This document shows positions 1-5,988 of a stretch of DNA of 6,096 bases, in pieces. The stretch is from Blastocatellia bacterium. Its GTDB lineage: Bacteria; Acidobacteriota; Blastocatellia; Chloracidobacteriales; JADJPF01. Location of the stretch: assembly GCA_023265235.1 (NCBI GenBank), contig JAHFUF010000339.1, forward strand, positions 1-6,096, in the 5' to 3' direction. How positions within the stretch are numbered: the stretch's first letter is position 1; each line of letters begins with the position of its first letter. Below the pieces are notes generated by a model. It saw only the letters and a list, made by a program, of their open reading frames with translations. It was not told where the DNA came from and made no database searches. The position numbers and the translations under genes are program-made.

Positions 1-1958
1 TGTATATATCACCAAGGGTTACACTTACTGGTAATGCTGCTATGAGGTTAGATAGTGAATTTTACTTAGATTATAGGTGTGGAATTAATAGCAAAGAGCA
101 GTTACAAAATGTAGACCATTTAGCAATAGTGGTTAATTCACTCCCTATGCTTGTTGATAATGATGGAAATCTTAAGAGGTTTGATATTGTTGTTATTGAT
201 GAGGTCGAACAGTTACTTAGGCATTTAATGAGCAAGATTAAAAATAAAAAGTTTATGTTAGAGTGTTTTTATACATTAATTAGGCAAGCCAAGTATCTGG
301 TGTTAGGAGATGCTCATTTAGGTACTGTTACACTAGATATGTTATCAGAACTACGTCCTAAAGAGCAATTTTTGACTGTACTTAATCATTATCAGGTTGG
401 TAAGGGTAAAGAAGTTATGTTTTATCAAGCTGCTGGTAACGTGGAGATGGCCGCTTTAGTTGAATTATTACGGGAAGAAAACATTTATATAGCTTTTAAT
501 TGTAAGATACAAGCTAGAACTTTTTATAATTTGGTTAAAGAGTTTTATAAAAAGAATAATAAATCTAATGTTCAATCATCATTATCAGATTTATCAATAC
601 TTTACATTAGTGGTGATAATAATGGCGAAAAGGAAGTAAAAGAGTTTTTTGCTAATCCTAATAGAAAAGCTCCTAAGTATGATTTGATTATTGCCACACC
701 TGCTTTATCATCAGGAGTAAGTATTGATACAGATCATTTCACTTTTATAAGTGGAATTTTTACTCATAGTGTTAATACTCCTCAAGATTGCCAGCAAGCA
801 TTGGCTAGAGTAAGAAACGCTACTACTTGGCACGTTTATATTAGTGACAGCAAGCAATCTCTACCTACAGATGAGGAAATAATAGCTGCTAAATGGACAC
901 AAACTCATCCTTATGACCAATACCAATTGGTTAAACATAAATTCATTAAAGTTGGTTACGATGGTGATGATAGCACCTATGGGTTTAGTGATCCTTTATA
1001 TGAGAAGCTTTGCCTTAATGTAGAACGTAATAAAGCATTTTTGGTTAATGATTTTCTAGGTAATTTTATTAGAGAATTAGCTATTGCTGGCTATGAGGTT
1101 AAGTACAAGAGTAGTGATGAGTTACAAGATTTTGCTGCTAAGTATTTTACCAAGACTGGTAAGGTTTTGGAGCATAAGGAATATGTTAATGGTGTTGGTT
1201 ATTCTAGAGACTTAGGGAAGTTGGAAGCTAAAGCTATTGCTCAGAAGGGTAGCACTACTTTGGAAGAAAAACGTGCTTTAGATAAATTTGTGATCAAGGG
1301 GTTTTATAGGTTAAATAACAATGGTATTTATGATGGAAATCAGGATGAGGATCTTGATAGTAGTGTTGATAATAATGATGTCGCTCATAATCGTGATGAT
1401 CCCGATACACTAAAAGAATTATTTTATTTCATCGACAAAGACCAGCGCGGTGAGTTACGTAAGAAGGTTACTAGGCTAGAGATAGCAATGTCTAGTGATT
1501 CTCAGATACTAAGAAAGTATCAAGACCAAGAGCTTAGCGGAGTAAACTTACTACCTGATATGAGGCTATTTTATACTGAACGTCAGATATTTAGTAGGTC
1601 GCTTGAACTCTTAGGGATTAATACAAAAACACTTCAATATAATGGTTTAGTTTATTCCAAAGAAACATTTAGAGAAAATGGTTTTATTGATTGGATTGAG
1701 GCTAATAGAAAAGAGTTTTCAGGTATTGTTTCTATTCCTAAGCGAGAGGATCTAGAGAAAGATCCTCTAAGGTTTGTTAGTAGGCTATTGAGATTAGTTG
1801 GACTTAAGCAACATAGGACTGGTAGAGCTAGTAAGGGTACATATCAGATTGATACTGATTCCCTTACTTTTATCAGACAAATAGTTGCTAAACGCTCTAT
1901 GGCTTCCTTGGTTGATGGTTGTTATGGTGCTTATGGTGATGCTGATTATGGTGATTAA
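1..1958 (+). CDS. Plasmid replication protein, CyRepA1-like (SF2 helicase-like), 5'-truncated by the window edge
   Basis: This is the 3' part of a helicase-like replication initiator that would act at the plasmid origin. The frame is open from base 3 and reads YISPRVTLTGNAA before the ATG at 42, so that ATG is internal; the PR-x-x-LT stretch resembles helicase motif Ia. Numbering from that Met, a Walker B/DExx motif VVIDEVEQ lies at residues 50-57 (D53-E54), a motif III-like GDAHL near 89, a motif IV-like IYIAFNCK near 148, motif V ATPALSSGVSID from 218 and motif VI QQALARVR at 251-258 (R256 and R258 the likely arginine pair). An acidic, low-complexity segment follows (about 430-455), then a basic C-terminal region, possibly winged-helix (LLRLVGLKQHRTGRASKG), probably for DNA binding. 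The tail is G/Y/D-rich. At least 651 codons are present; from memory, complete family members are nearer 900-1200 residues, so the Walker A part is missing because of the window edge, not decay. The family assignment is pattern recognition; a related phage or plasmid origin-binding helicase is the alternative. Confidence 0.75.
   Translation, partial: YISPRVTLTGNAAMRLDSEFYLDYRCGINSKEQLQNVDHLAIVVNSLPMLVDNDGNLKRFDIVVIDEVEQLLRHLMSKIKNKKFMLECFYTLIRQAKYLVLGDAHLGTVTLDMLSELRPKEQFLTVLNHYQVGKGKEVMFYQAAGNVEMAALVELLREENIYIAFNCKIQARTFYNLVKEFYKKNNKSNVQSSLSDLSILYISGDNNGEKEVKEFFANPNRKAPKYDLIIATPALSSGVSIDTDHFTFISGIFTHSVNTPQDCQQALARVRNATTWHVYISDSKQSLPTDEEIIAAKWTQTHPYDQYQLVKHKFIKVGYDGDDSTYGFSDPLYEKLCLNVERNKAFLVNDFLGNFIRELAIAGYEVKYKSSDELQDFAAKYFTKTGKVLEHKEYVNGVGYSRDLGKLEAKAIAQKGSTTLEEKRALDKFVIKGFYRLNNNGIYDGNQDEDLDSSVDNNDVAHNRDDPDTLKELFYFIDKDQRGELRKKVTRLEIAMSSDSQILRKYQDQELSGVNLLPDMRLFYTERQIFSRSLELLGINTKTLQYNGLVYSKETFRENGFIDWIEANRKEFSGIVSIPKREDLEKDPLRFVSRLLRLVGLKQHRTGRASKGTYQIDTDSLTFIRQIVAKRSMASLVDGCYGAYGDADYGD
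1305..1317 (+). repeat. Lone partial copy of the 11-bp intergenic repeat within the replication gene
   Basis: TATAGGTTAAATA here is identical to bases 2072-2084, the left end of the tandem 11-bp repeat array downstream of the gene. In this copy it is coding (Y-R-L-N). Only the one unit is present and it diverges at the eleventh base, so it could be chance in AT-rich DNA, or an isolated binding site. Confidence 0.3.
1745..1768. repeat. Perfect 9-bp inverted repeat (hairpin) inside the replication gene
   Basis: AGAGGATCT at 1745-1753 is followed by a six-base loop and its exact complement AGATCCTCT at 1760-1768. It lies wholly in coding sequence (protein KREDLEKDPL). No T-run follows, so it is not an intrinsic terminator. 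It may be a chance result of codon choice, an mRNA structure, or a protein site on the plasmid. Confidence 0.6.
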
Positions 1959-1972
1959 TAATCTAGCTTCAT

Positions 1973-2042
1973 AACACTAATAGGCTAAAAGACCCTGGGA
2001 ACACTATTGCTTATATTAAGTAATGGTAATGATTAGTGTTCC
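1973..2042. repeat. Compound inverted repeat with alternative stems (AACACTA motif, three copies)
   Basis: GGAACACTA at 1998-2006 pairs perfectly with TAGTGTTCC at 2034-2042. Inside the loop, TTGCTTA at 2007-2013 pairs with TAAGTAA at 2017-2023 (one G-T pair), giving a long stem with a ten-base bulge (2024-2033) on the right. A further upstream word, AACACTAAT at 1973-1981, is complementary to ATTAGTGTT at 2032-2040, so the right arm has two possible partners. It lies 39 bp past the replication-gene stop codon. No T-run follows the stem, so it is a poor intrinsic terminator. It could still end transcription, form a cruciform or bind a replication factor. Confidence 0.5.
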
Positions 2043-2074
2043 GGCGAGATAATTAGTTTACTTAGTCAGAATAT

Positions 2075-2107
2075 AGGTTAAATACAGGTTAAATACAGGT
2101 TAAATAC
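2075..2107 (+). repeat. Three perfect tandem 11-bp direct repeats (iteron-like)
   Basis: AGGTTAAATAC is repeated exactly three times without spacer at 2075-2085, 2086-2096 and 2097-2107, and the next two bases (AG) begin a fourth copy. An 11-bp period places each unit on nearly the same face of the helix, as iterons bound by a replication initiator do. An AT-rich block follows directly (2111-2130). The perfect identity is seen directly; a role as Rep-binding sites is inference. Replication slippage without function is the alternative. Confidence 0.6.
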
Positions 2108-2130
2108 AGCCATATTTTAATCAAATAATA

Positions 2131-2152
2131 TTGGCTTATGGTTGGCTATTGG
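2131..2152 (+). repeat. Degenerate tandem pair of 11-bp units
   Basis: TTGGCTTATGG at 2131-2141 is followed directly by TTGGCTATTGG at 2142-2152, which differs at two positions. The following bases (ATGGGCTTTTG) keep only a faint resemblance. The unit length equals that of the perfect triplet just upstream although the sequence differs. This is weak evidence for a second class of binding site. Confidence 0.35.
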
Positions 2153-2170
2153 ATGGGCTTTTGCCTGTGA

Positions 2171-2189
2171 AATAGTAGCTTTTACTATT
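2171..2189. repeat. Small inverted repeat, 7-bp arms
   Basis: AATAGTA at 2171-2177 and TACTATT at 2183-2189 are exact complements with a five-base spacer. The right arm is part of a 16-bp word found again at the right end of the window. It overlaps the upstream TATAGT-containing element, so it may be an operator. It is short and AT-rich, so chance is possible. Confidence 0.35.
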
Positions 2190-2204
2190 GAAAATATAGT
2201 GTCT
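2177..2204 (+). promoter_or_regulatory. Upstream copy of an imperfect direct repeat with a TATAGT -10-like box
   Basis: This element begins AGCTTT and ends GAAAATATAGT-G-TCT; a second copy at 2230-2256 shares both ends and differs in the middle and by one base of length. TATAGT at 2195-2200 fits a -10 hexamer, which would start a transcript near 2207 and give a leader of about 113 bases for the ROCO gene. No convincing TTGACA-like -35 lies at the normal spacing, so an activator-dependent promoter or a plain binding site is as likely. Confidence 0.3.
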
Positions 2205-2220
2205 GATGTTTAGCAGTTAA

Positions 2221-2229
2221 TTGTCCACT
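2221..2229 (+). promoter_or_regulatory. DnaA-box-like nonamer
   Basis: TTGTCCACT matches the consensus DnaA box TTATCCACA at seven of nine positions. It lies between the two TATAGT-containing repeats and about 115 bp after the 11-bp triplet. A single degenerate box is weak support, kept only because the surroundings look like an origin. Confidence 0.25.
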
Positions 2230-2256
2230 AGCTTTGATTTAGAAAATATAGTATCT
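2230..2256 (+). promoter_or_regulatory. Downstream copy of the TATAGT-containing repeat; best promoter candidate for the ROCO gene
   Basis: AGCTTT at 2230-2235 and GAAAATATAGT at 2242-2252 repeat the upstream element, about five helical turns away. TATAGT at 2247-2252 as a -10 box would start transcription near 2259, leaving a leader of about 60 bases before the ATG at 2320. TTGTCC at 2221-2226 resembles a -35 box but its 20-bp spacing is too long. No Shine-Dalgarno sequence lies before the ATG. Confidence 0.35.
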
Positions 2257-2306
2257 TCTCATTCCATATTAGCATTTATTACTCTGGCTTTTCCTACAGA
2301 TTATTT

Positions 2307-2316
2307 AGATTAATCT
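2307..2316. repeat. 10-bp perfect palindrome just before the ROCO start codon
   Basis: AGATTAATCT is its own reverse complement and ends three bases before the ATG. It fills the place where a ribosome-binding site would be, and no purine-rich Shine-Dalgarno is present. It could be an operator acting on initiation, but at this base composition it may be chance. Confidence 0.25.
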
Positions 2317-2319
2317 TTT

Positions 2320-5300
2320 ATGACTAATGCTATGTCCTGTGCTGATTACTTAGCCACTTTATCCAAACCTCAACTTAGATGTTGGGTTAGGCTTAATCTT
2401 TCCTATGACCAGGTTGCTAGGGTTTGGTTGGCTATAAAATATAGCCCAATGGATAAAGATATGAAGGGCTGGTATTTAGGGCGTTGTATTATTCGCCTAT
2501 GTGAACATTATGATCCTAACACTTTACGTAGAGAGCTAGCCAAAGAATCTGGGGATAAACACCAAGTTTTACCTAATGCTGATGAGATTAATCAGGTTGT
2601 TCTAGGTTTAATTGAGCAAGTTAAACATCAACATCTTGGTAGCTTAGATATTTCTTGTCTTTTACTAACTAGTTTACCTAATAACTTATTTGACCTTACT
2701 CAACTTGAACATCTTTATTTAGCTGGTAATTTAATAGAAACTATATCTGATAATATTTCTTCTCTTAAATCATTAACAATCCTTGATTTATATAAAAATA
2801 ATCTCTCTTTTATTTCTCCTACTATTGGTCTTTTGCCTCAGCTTCAATATCTCGACCTAGACTCTAACAAGTTGAGTAGTTTACCCTCTGAGATTGGTAA
2901 TCTCTCTAGCCTTACTGAGCTTTCCCTAGAATCTAACCAGCTAAGTAGTTTACCCTCTGAGATTGGTAATCTCACTAGCCTTACTAAGCTCTACCTAATA
3001 CGTAACAAGCTAAGTAGTTTACCGAATGAGATTGGTAATCTCTCTAGCCTTACTTCTCTCGACCTAGACTCTAACCAGCTAAGTAGTTTACCGAATGAGA
3101 TTGGTAATCTCTCTAGCCTTACTTCTCTCGACCTAGACTCTAACCAGCTAAGTAGTTTACCATCTGAGATTAACCAATTAACTAATCTCAGAAGACTACG
3201 ATTACAAGCAAATGAGTTATTACCAATCCCTCCAGAAATACTAAAACTGGAATTTGAGCCTAGAAAAATACTTAATTATTATTTTGAGCTATTAAGCCAA
3301 AAAGCAAAACAAAGGTTGAATGAAGCGAAAATGCTAGTTGTAGGAGAAGGTAAAGTAGGGAAAACCTCACTAGTAAATAGGTTAGTTCGTAACATCTTTA
3401 ATAACCCTGAACCAATGACAGAAGGCGTTATTATAGAAAAACATTGGCCAGTCAAATTAGCAAACGATAGAGAGATAAAAGTAAACATATGGGATTTTGG
3501 TGGACAAGAGATAATGCATTCTACGCATCAATTCTTTCTCACCAAAAGGAGTTTATACTTACTGGTGTTGGATGGTAGACACGATGAGCAACAAAATAGG
3601 CTAGATTATTGGTTAAAGACAATAGAGAACTTTGCTGATGATGCTCCTATTATTATTGTTTGTAATCAGATTGACATTAAAACCTTAGAACTTGATCGTA
3701 AAGGACTTAGAGCTAAATATAATATAAAAGCATTTGTTGAGATTTCTTGTAAGAATGGCAAAGGTATTGATTCATTAATACAGGCTATCATAGAGCAACT
3801 TAGTGGGTTAAAACACATAGATGATTTATTACTAGCTAGTTGGTTTAAGATTAAAGAGCAGCTAGAAACAATACAAAATGAGCATCAAGATTACTTAGAG
3901 TATTCTGAGTATAAGCAAATGTGTGTAAAAGAAGGTATTGATACTTTAAGCGAAGAAACTTTAATTGGGTTTCTACACGATCTAGGAGTAGTACTATGTT
4001 TTCATAAAGATCCAAGGGTAAAAACTACCCAAATACTTAATCCTGACTGGGTAACAGCAGGTGTTTATAAAATACTTAATTATAGAGGGCTAGCTATTAA
4101 TAAAGGTGAATTACAAATAAGCTGCCTTAATGATGTATTAAATGACATTAGATACCCAGAAAATAAGCATTTCTTCATCATAGAAATGATGCGTAAGTTT
4201 GAATTATGCTTTGACTTAGACGATTCAACAAAAAATAAGCTATTAATACCAGACTTATTACCTAAAGAAGCACCTAATTTATCAGACCTAAGCAACTGGG
4301 ACGATACATTAAGGTTTGAGTATCACTATGATTTGCTCCCAAGTAGTGTTATTTCTCGCTTTATCGTTAGAATGAATACATTTATTTATGATAAAACCTA
4401 CTGGCGATATGGTGTAGTGCTTGAGTCTGAAGACAATCAAAACAAAGCTTTGGTTAAAGCTGACTTGGACGCTAAGAAGATTTTTATCTTTGTTAATGGC
4501 CGTGAGGCAAGTAGGAAAGACTTGCTTTCCCTTATTCGTGCTGACTTACGCAAAATTCATAAAACTATTCCCAAGCTACAGTATGAACAAAAAATTCTTC
4601 TCACGGAAGATCCTAGCATTGTTCTTGATTATGAGTATTTACTACAATTATTACAATTAGGTGAAGAGTTTATTATCCCTAAAGGACTAATGAAAAAAAT
4701 CCCTATTAGACCTTTGTTAGATGGCATAGAAAGGATACCAAATAACATGAATGAAGCTTTCAACATTTGGCAAGAGAGGAAAAATTACTTAGAGCAACAA
4801 CTAGCTACTCTTAGCGACCCTAACCAAAAATTTGCTTTGCGTAAACAGATTAAAGAATGTGAAAGAGAAATTACTAGGCTTCAATTCCAAACTGCTGAAA
4901 CTGTCCAAACTATCCAGACTAGCAGTAATCCGAATAGCTCTATACAAAATACCCAAACAAATAATGTTGCATCTAATCAAGAACAACCAACAATGGCATT
5001 CAAAGAGAATGCTTCAACAGAATTAACAGATGCATGTCTGGGATCAAAAGGAAAAGATGATAAAGAAGATTTTTCAACGTATTTTCTAACCGATCCCCAA
5101 AAACAACTAATTGAGGAACTTAAAATTAAGTTGCGTGAAACGGATCGAGGTAAATTTATATTTCTTGTTGTTGGTCAAACTGGTGTTGGGAAATCTAGTA
5201 CAATTAATACTTTGATGGGAGAAGTTGTTTCACCTGTCAACGCTTATGAAAAACAAACGTTAACAGTGCATTTCTATGATGGAGATATCTATGGAATTGG

Positions 5301-5988
5301 TTATACAATTGTTGATACTCCTGGACTAGGTGATACAGTTGGTAAACAAGTTGATAAACAATATCTTACTGATATTAAGCGAAAAATGAATAGAATTGAT
5401 TGTATGTTATTTGTGACACGATTAGATCATAATAGAGTTAATGCTGTAGAGATAAATACAATCGAAAGAATTTCTAGTATTTTCAATATTGGAATTTGGG
5501 ATCGTGCCATCATTATTTTCACCTATGCTGATAAGATAATTCCCAGTAAGTTTGAAGAACGGTTGAAAATGCGTTCAAAGCTGATAAGAGAAGAGATTGC
5601 TAAACAGACAGGTGAATTGATTGCCAGGAATATACCCACTGTTGCGGTAGCAAACGATGAAGATAATCATGAACCCCTTTCATTACCTAATGGAGAATCT
5701 TGGCTTGGTAACTTATACTCGGAAGTATTTACAAGAATTTCTAAGGAAGGTGCTCTTCCTTTTTACTTGGCAACTATCAATAGAATCGAAAATAGCAAAA
5801 AAAAACAAGGAAAATCAAATAGGAACAAAAATAAAGAAATCAGCCTAACGGAAGAACAATTACAAAAAGTAGCTAACCGCATTAAAGAAGATTCATTGTT
5901 AAGTAAAGTTTCCAGCTATATAAAGGATTTAGGCAAAAAGATAAGTGATTCAGATATAGGTAAAAAGATACGCGAATGGTTTACCTAA
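2320..5988 (+). CDS. LRR-Roc-COR (ROCO) protein fused to a C-terminal Toc34/AIG1-like GTPase
   Basis: Residues 1-105 are predicted helical and match no domain I recognise. Nine 23-residue LRRs run from 106 to 312, the likely ligand- or partner-binding part. A Roc GTPase follows: G1 GEGKVGKT at 342-349, G3 DFGGQE at 392-397 with the Roc-typical HQFFLTKRSLYLLVLD after it, G4 NQID at 449-452 and G5 SCK at 476-478. The COR domain (about 510-790) shows NPDWVTAGVYKIL from 574 and LLPSSVISRFIVRM near 672. A charged coiled coil (about 812-865) and a Q/N/S/T-rich linker (866-895) lead to a second GTPase (about 930-1150): G1 GQTGVGKS at 952-959, candidate G2 T980 or T982, G3 DTPGL at 999-1003, RLD-HN-RV at 1034-1040, G4 TYAD at 1068-1071 and LPNGESW at 1122-1128. 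The tail (1160-1222) is lysine-rich, then amphipathic. No signal peptide or membrane helix is seen, so it is probably cytosolic or peripheral. The ATG at 2320 is the first after an in-frame TAA at 2311; Met5 is an alternative. All G motifs look intact. Domain calls are strong; the cellular role is unknown. Confidence 0.93.
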   Translation: MTNAMSCADYLATLSKPQLRCWVRLNLSYDQVARVWLAIKYSPMDKDMKGWYLGRCIIRLCEHYDPNTLRRELAKESGDKHQVLPNADEINQVVLGLIEQVKHQHLGSLDISCLLLTSLPNNLFDLTQLEHLYLAGNLIETISDNISSLKSLTILDLYKNNLSFISPTIGLLPQLQYLDLDSNKLSSLPSEIGNLSSLTELSLESNQLSSLPSEIGNLTSLTKLYLIRNKLSSLPNEIGNLSSLTSLDLDSNQLSSLPNEIGNLSSLTSLDLDSNQLSSLPSEINQLTNLRRLRLQANELLPIPPEILKLEFEPRKILNYYFELLSQKAKQRLNEAKMLVVGEGKVGKTSLVNRLVRNIFNNPEPMTEGVIIEKHWPVKLANDREIKVNIWDFGGQEIMHSTHQFFLTKRSLYLLVLDGRHDEQQNRLDYWLKTIENFADDAPIIIVCNQIDIKTLELDRKGLRAKYNIKAFVEISCKNGKGIDSLIQAIIEQLSGLKHIDDLLLASWFKIKEQLETIQNEHQDYLEYSEYKQMCVKEGIDTLSEETLIGFLHDLGVVLCFHKDPRVKTTQILNPDWVTAGVYKILNYRGLAINKGELQISCLNDVLNDIRYPENKHFFIIEMMRKFELCFDLDDSTKNKLLIPDLLPKEAPNLSDLSNWDDTLRFEYHYDLLPSSVISRFIVRMNTFIYDKTYWRYGVVLESEDNQNKALVKADLDAKKIFIFVNGREASRKDLLSLIRADLRKIHKTIPKLQYEQKILLTEDPSIVLDYEYLLQLLQLGEEFIIPKGLMKKIPIRPLLDGIERIPNNMNEAFNIWQERKNYLEQQLATLSDPNQKFALRKQIKECEREITRLQFQTAETVQTIQTSSNPNSSIQNTQTNNVASNQEQPTMAFKENASTELTDACLGSKGKDDKEDFSTYFLTDPQKQLIEELKIKLRETDRGKFIFLVVGQTGVGKSSTINTLMGEVVSPVNAYEKQTLTVHFYDGDIYGIGYTIVDTPGLGDTVGKQVDKQYLTDIKRKMNRIDCMLFVTRLDHNRVNAVEINTIERISSIFNIGIWDRAIIIFTYADKIIPSKFEERLKMRSKLIREEIAKQTGELIARNIPTVAVANDEDNHEPLSLPNGESWLGNLYSEVFTRISKEGALPFYLATINRIENSKKKQGKSNRNKNKEISLTEEQLQKVANRIKEDSLLSKVSSYIKDLGKKISDSDIGKKIREWFT
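2635..3255 (+). repeat. Nine leucine-rich repeats (23 residues, 69 bp each)
   Basis: The repeats begin at protein residues 106, 129, 152, 175, 198, 221, 244, 267 and 290. The central ones follow LTSLDLDSNQLSSLP-(S/N)-EIGNLSS, the short bacterial/ROCO type of LRR with the LPxEI turn. The outer units (1-3 and 9) have diverged, while units 4-8 are near copies even in DNA. Such an array folds as a curved solenoid used for binding other molecules. Confidence 0.93.
2851..3195 (+). repeat. Near-identical 69-bp DNA tandem repeats within the LRR array
   Basis: Five 69-bp units start at 2851, 2920, 2989, 3058 and 3127. Bases 3008-3092 are identical to 3077-3161, an 85-bp exact match in which even silent positions agree. 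That points to recent unit duplication or gene conversion rather than selection on protein alone. Copy number here may vary between strains, and short-read assemblies could collapse it. Confidence 0.9.
5797..5805 (+). other. A9 homopolymer in the ROCO coding sequence (possible slippage site)
   Basis: Nine adenines encode three lysines (1160-1162) just after the second GTPase. Loss of one A would move reading to a frame that ends at 5848; gain of one A would stop at 5820-5822. Either way the 50-residue amphipathic tail is lost while both GTPases stay intact. Runs of this length are known sites of polymerase slippage, but use of this one is inference. It could equally be a sequencing or phase-variation hot spot. 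Confidence 0.35.

Larger units (their letters stand above)
1959..2319. promoter_or_regulatory. Intergenic region: candidate plasmid origin/control region and promoter of the ROCO gene
   Basis: No open frame of note occupies these 361 bp between two co-directional large genes. From left to right it holds an inverted-repeat hairpin, a tandem triplet of 11-bp repeats followed by an AT-rich block (2111-2130), a degenerate 11-bp pair, a small hairpin, two copies of a TATAGT-containing element with a DnaA-box-like word between them, and a 10-bp palindrome next to the ATG. Repeats plus an AT-rich stretch plus a possible DnaA site next to a replication gene is the classic arrangement of iteron-type origins. 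The CyRepA1-family origin is not known to me in this detail, so the origin call is inference. Confidence 0.4.

Noticed and set aside
1998..2042. Intrinsic terminator of the replication gene
   Set aside because: The stem is strong but no T-run follows it (CGGCGAGATAA), so it is reported as a structured repeat only.
2075..2107. CRISPR array
   Set aside because: The units are 11 bp and adjacent, with no spacers between them.
2175..2185. NtcA-like GTA...TAC site
   Set aside because: The spacing is five bases, not the eight of the NtcA consensus.
3265..3279. 15-bp exact repeat with 4069-4083
   Set aside because: Both copies encode the same short peptide KILNY with the same codons in unrelated domains; taken as coincidence.
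3279..3488. Minus-strand open frame of 69 codons, and similar ones at 4080-4295 and 4801-4986
   Set aside because: They lie opposite clearly conserved Roc, COR and coiled-coil coding sequence and show no family features of their own.
4421..4660. Plus-strand open frames in another frame at 4421-4660, 4832-5026 and 5657-5848
   Set aside because: They overlap the long ROCO gene entirely and have no recognisable domains; the last matters only as the frame entered if one A is lost from the A9 run.
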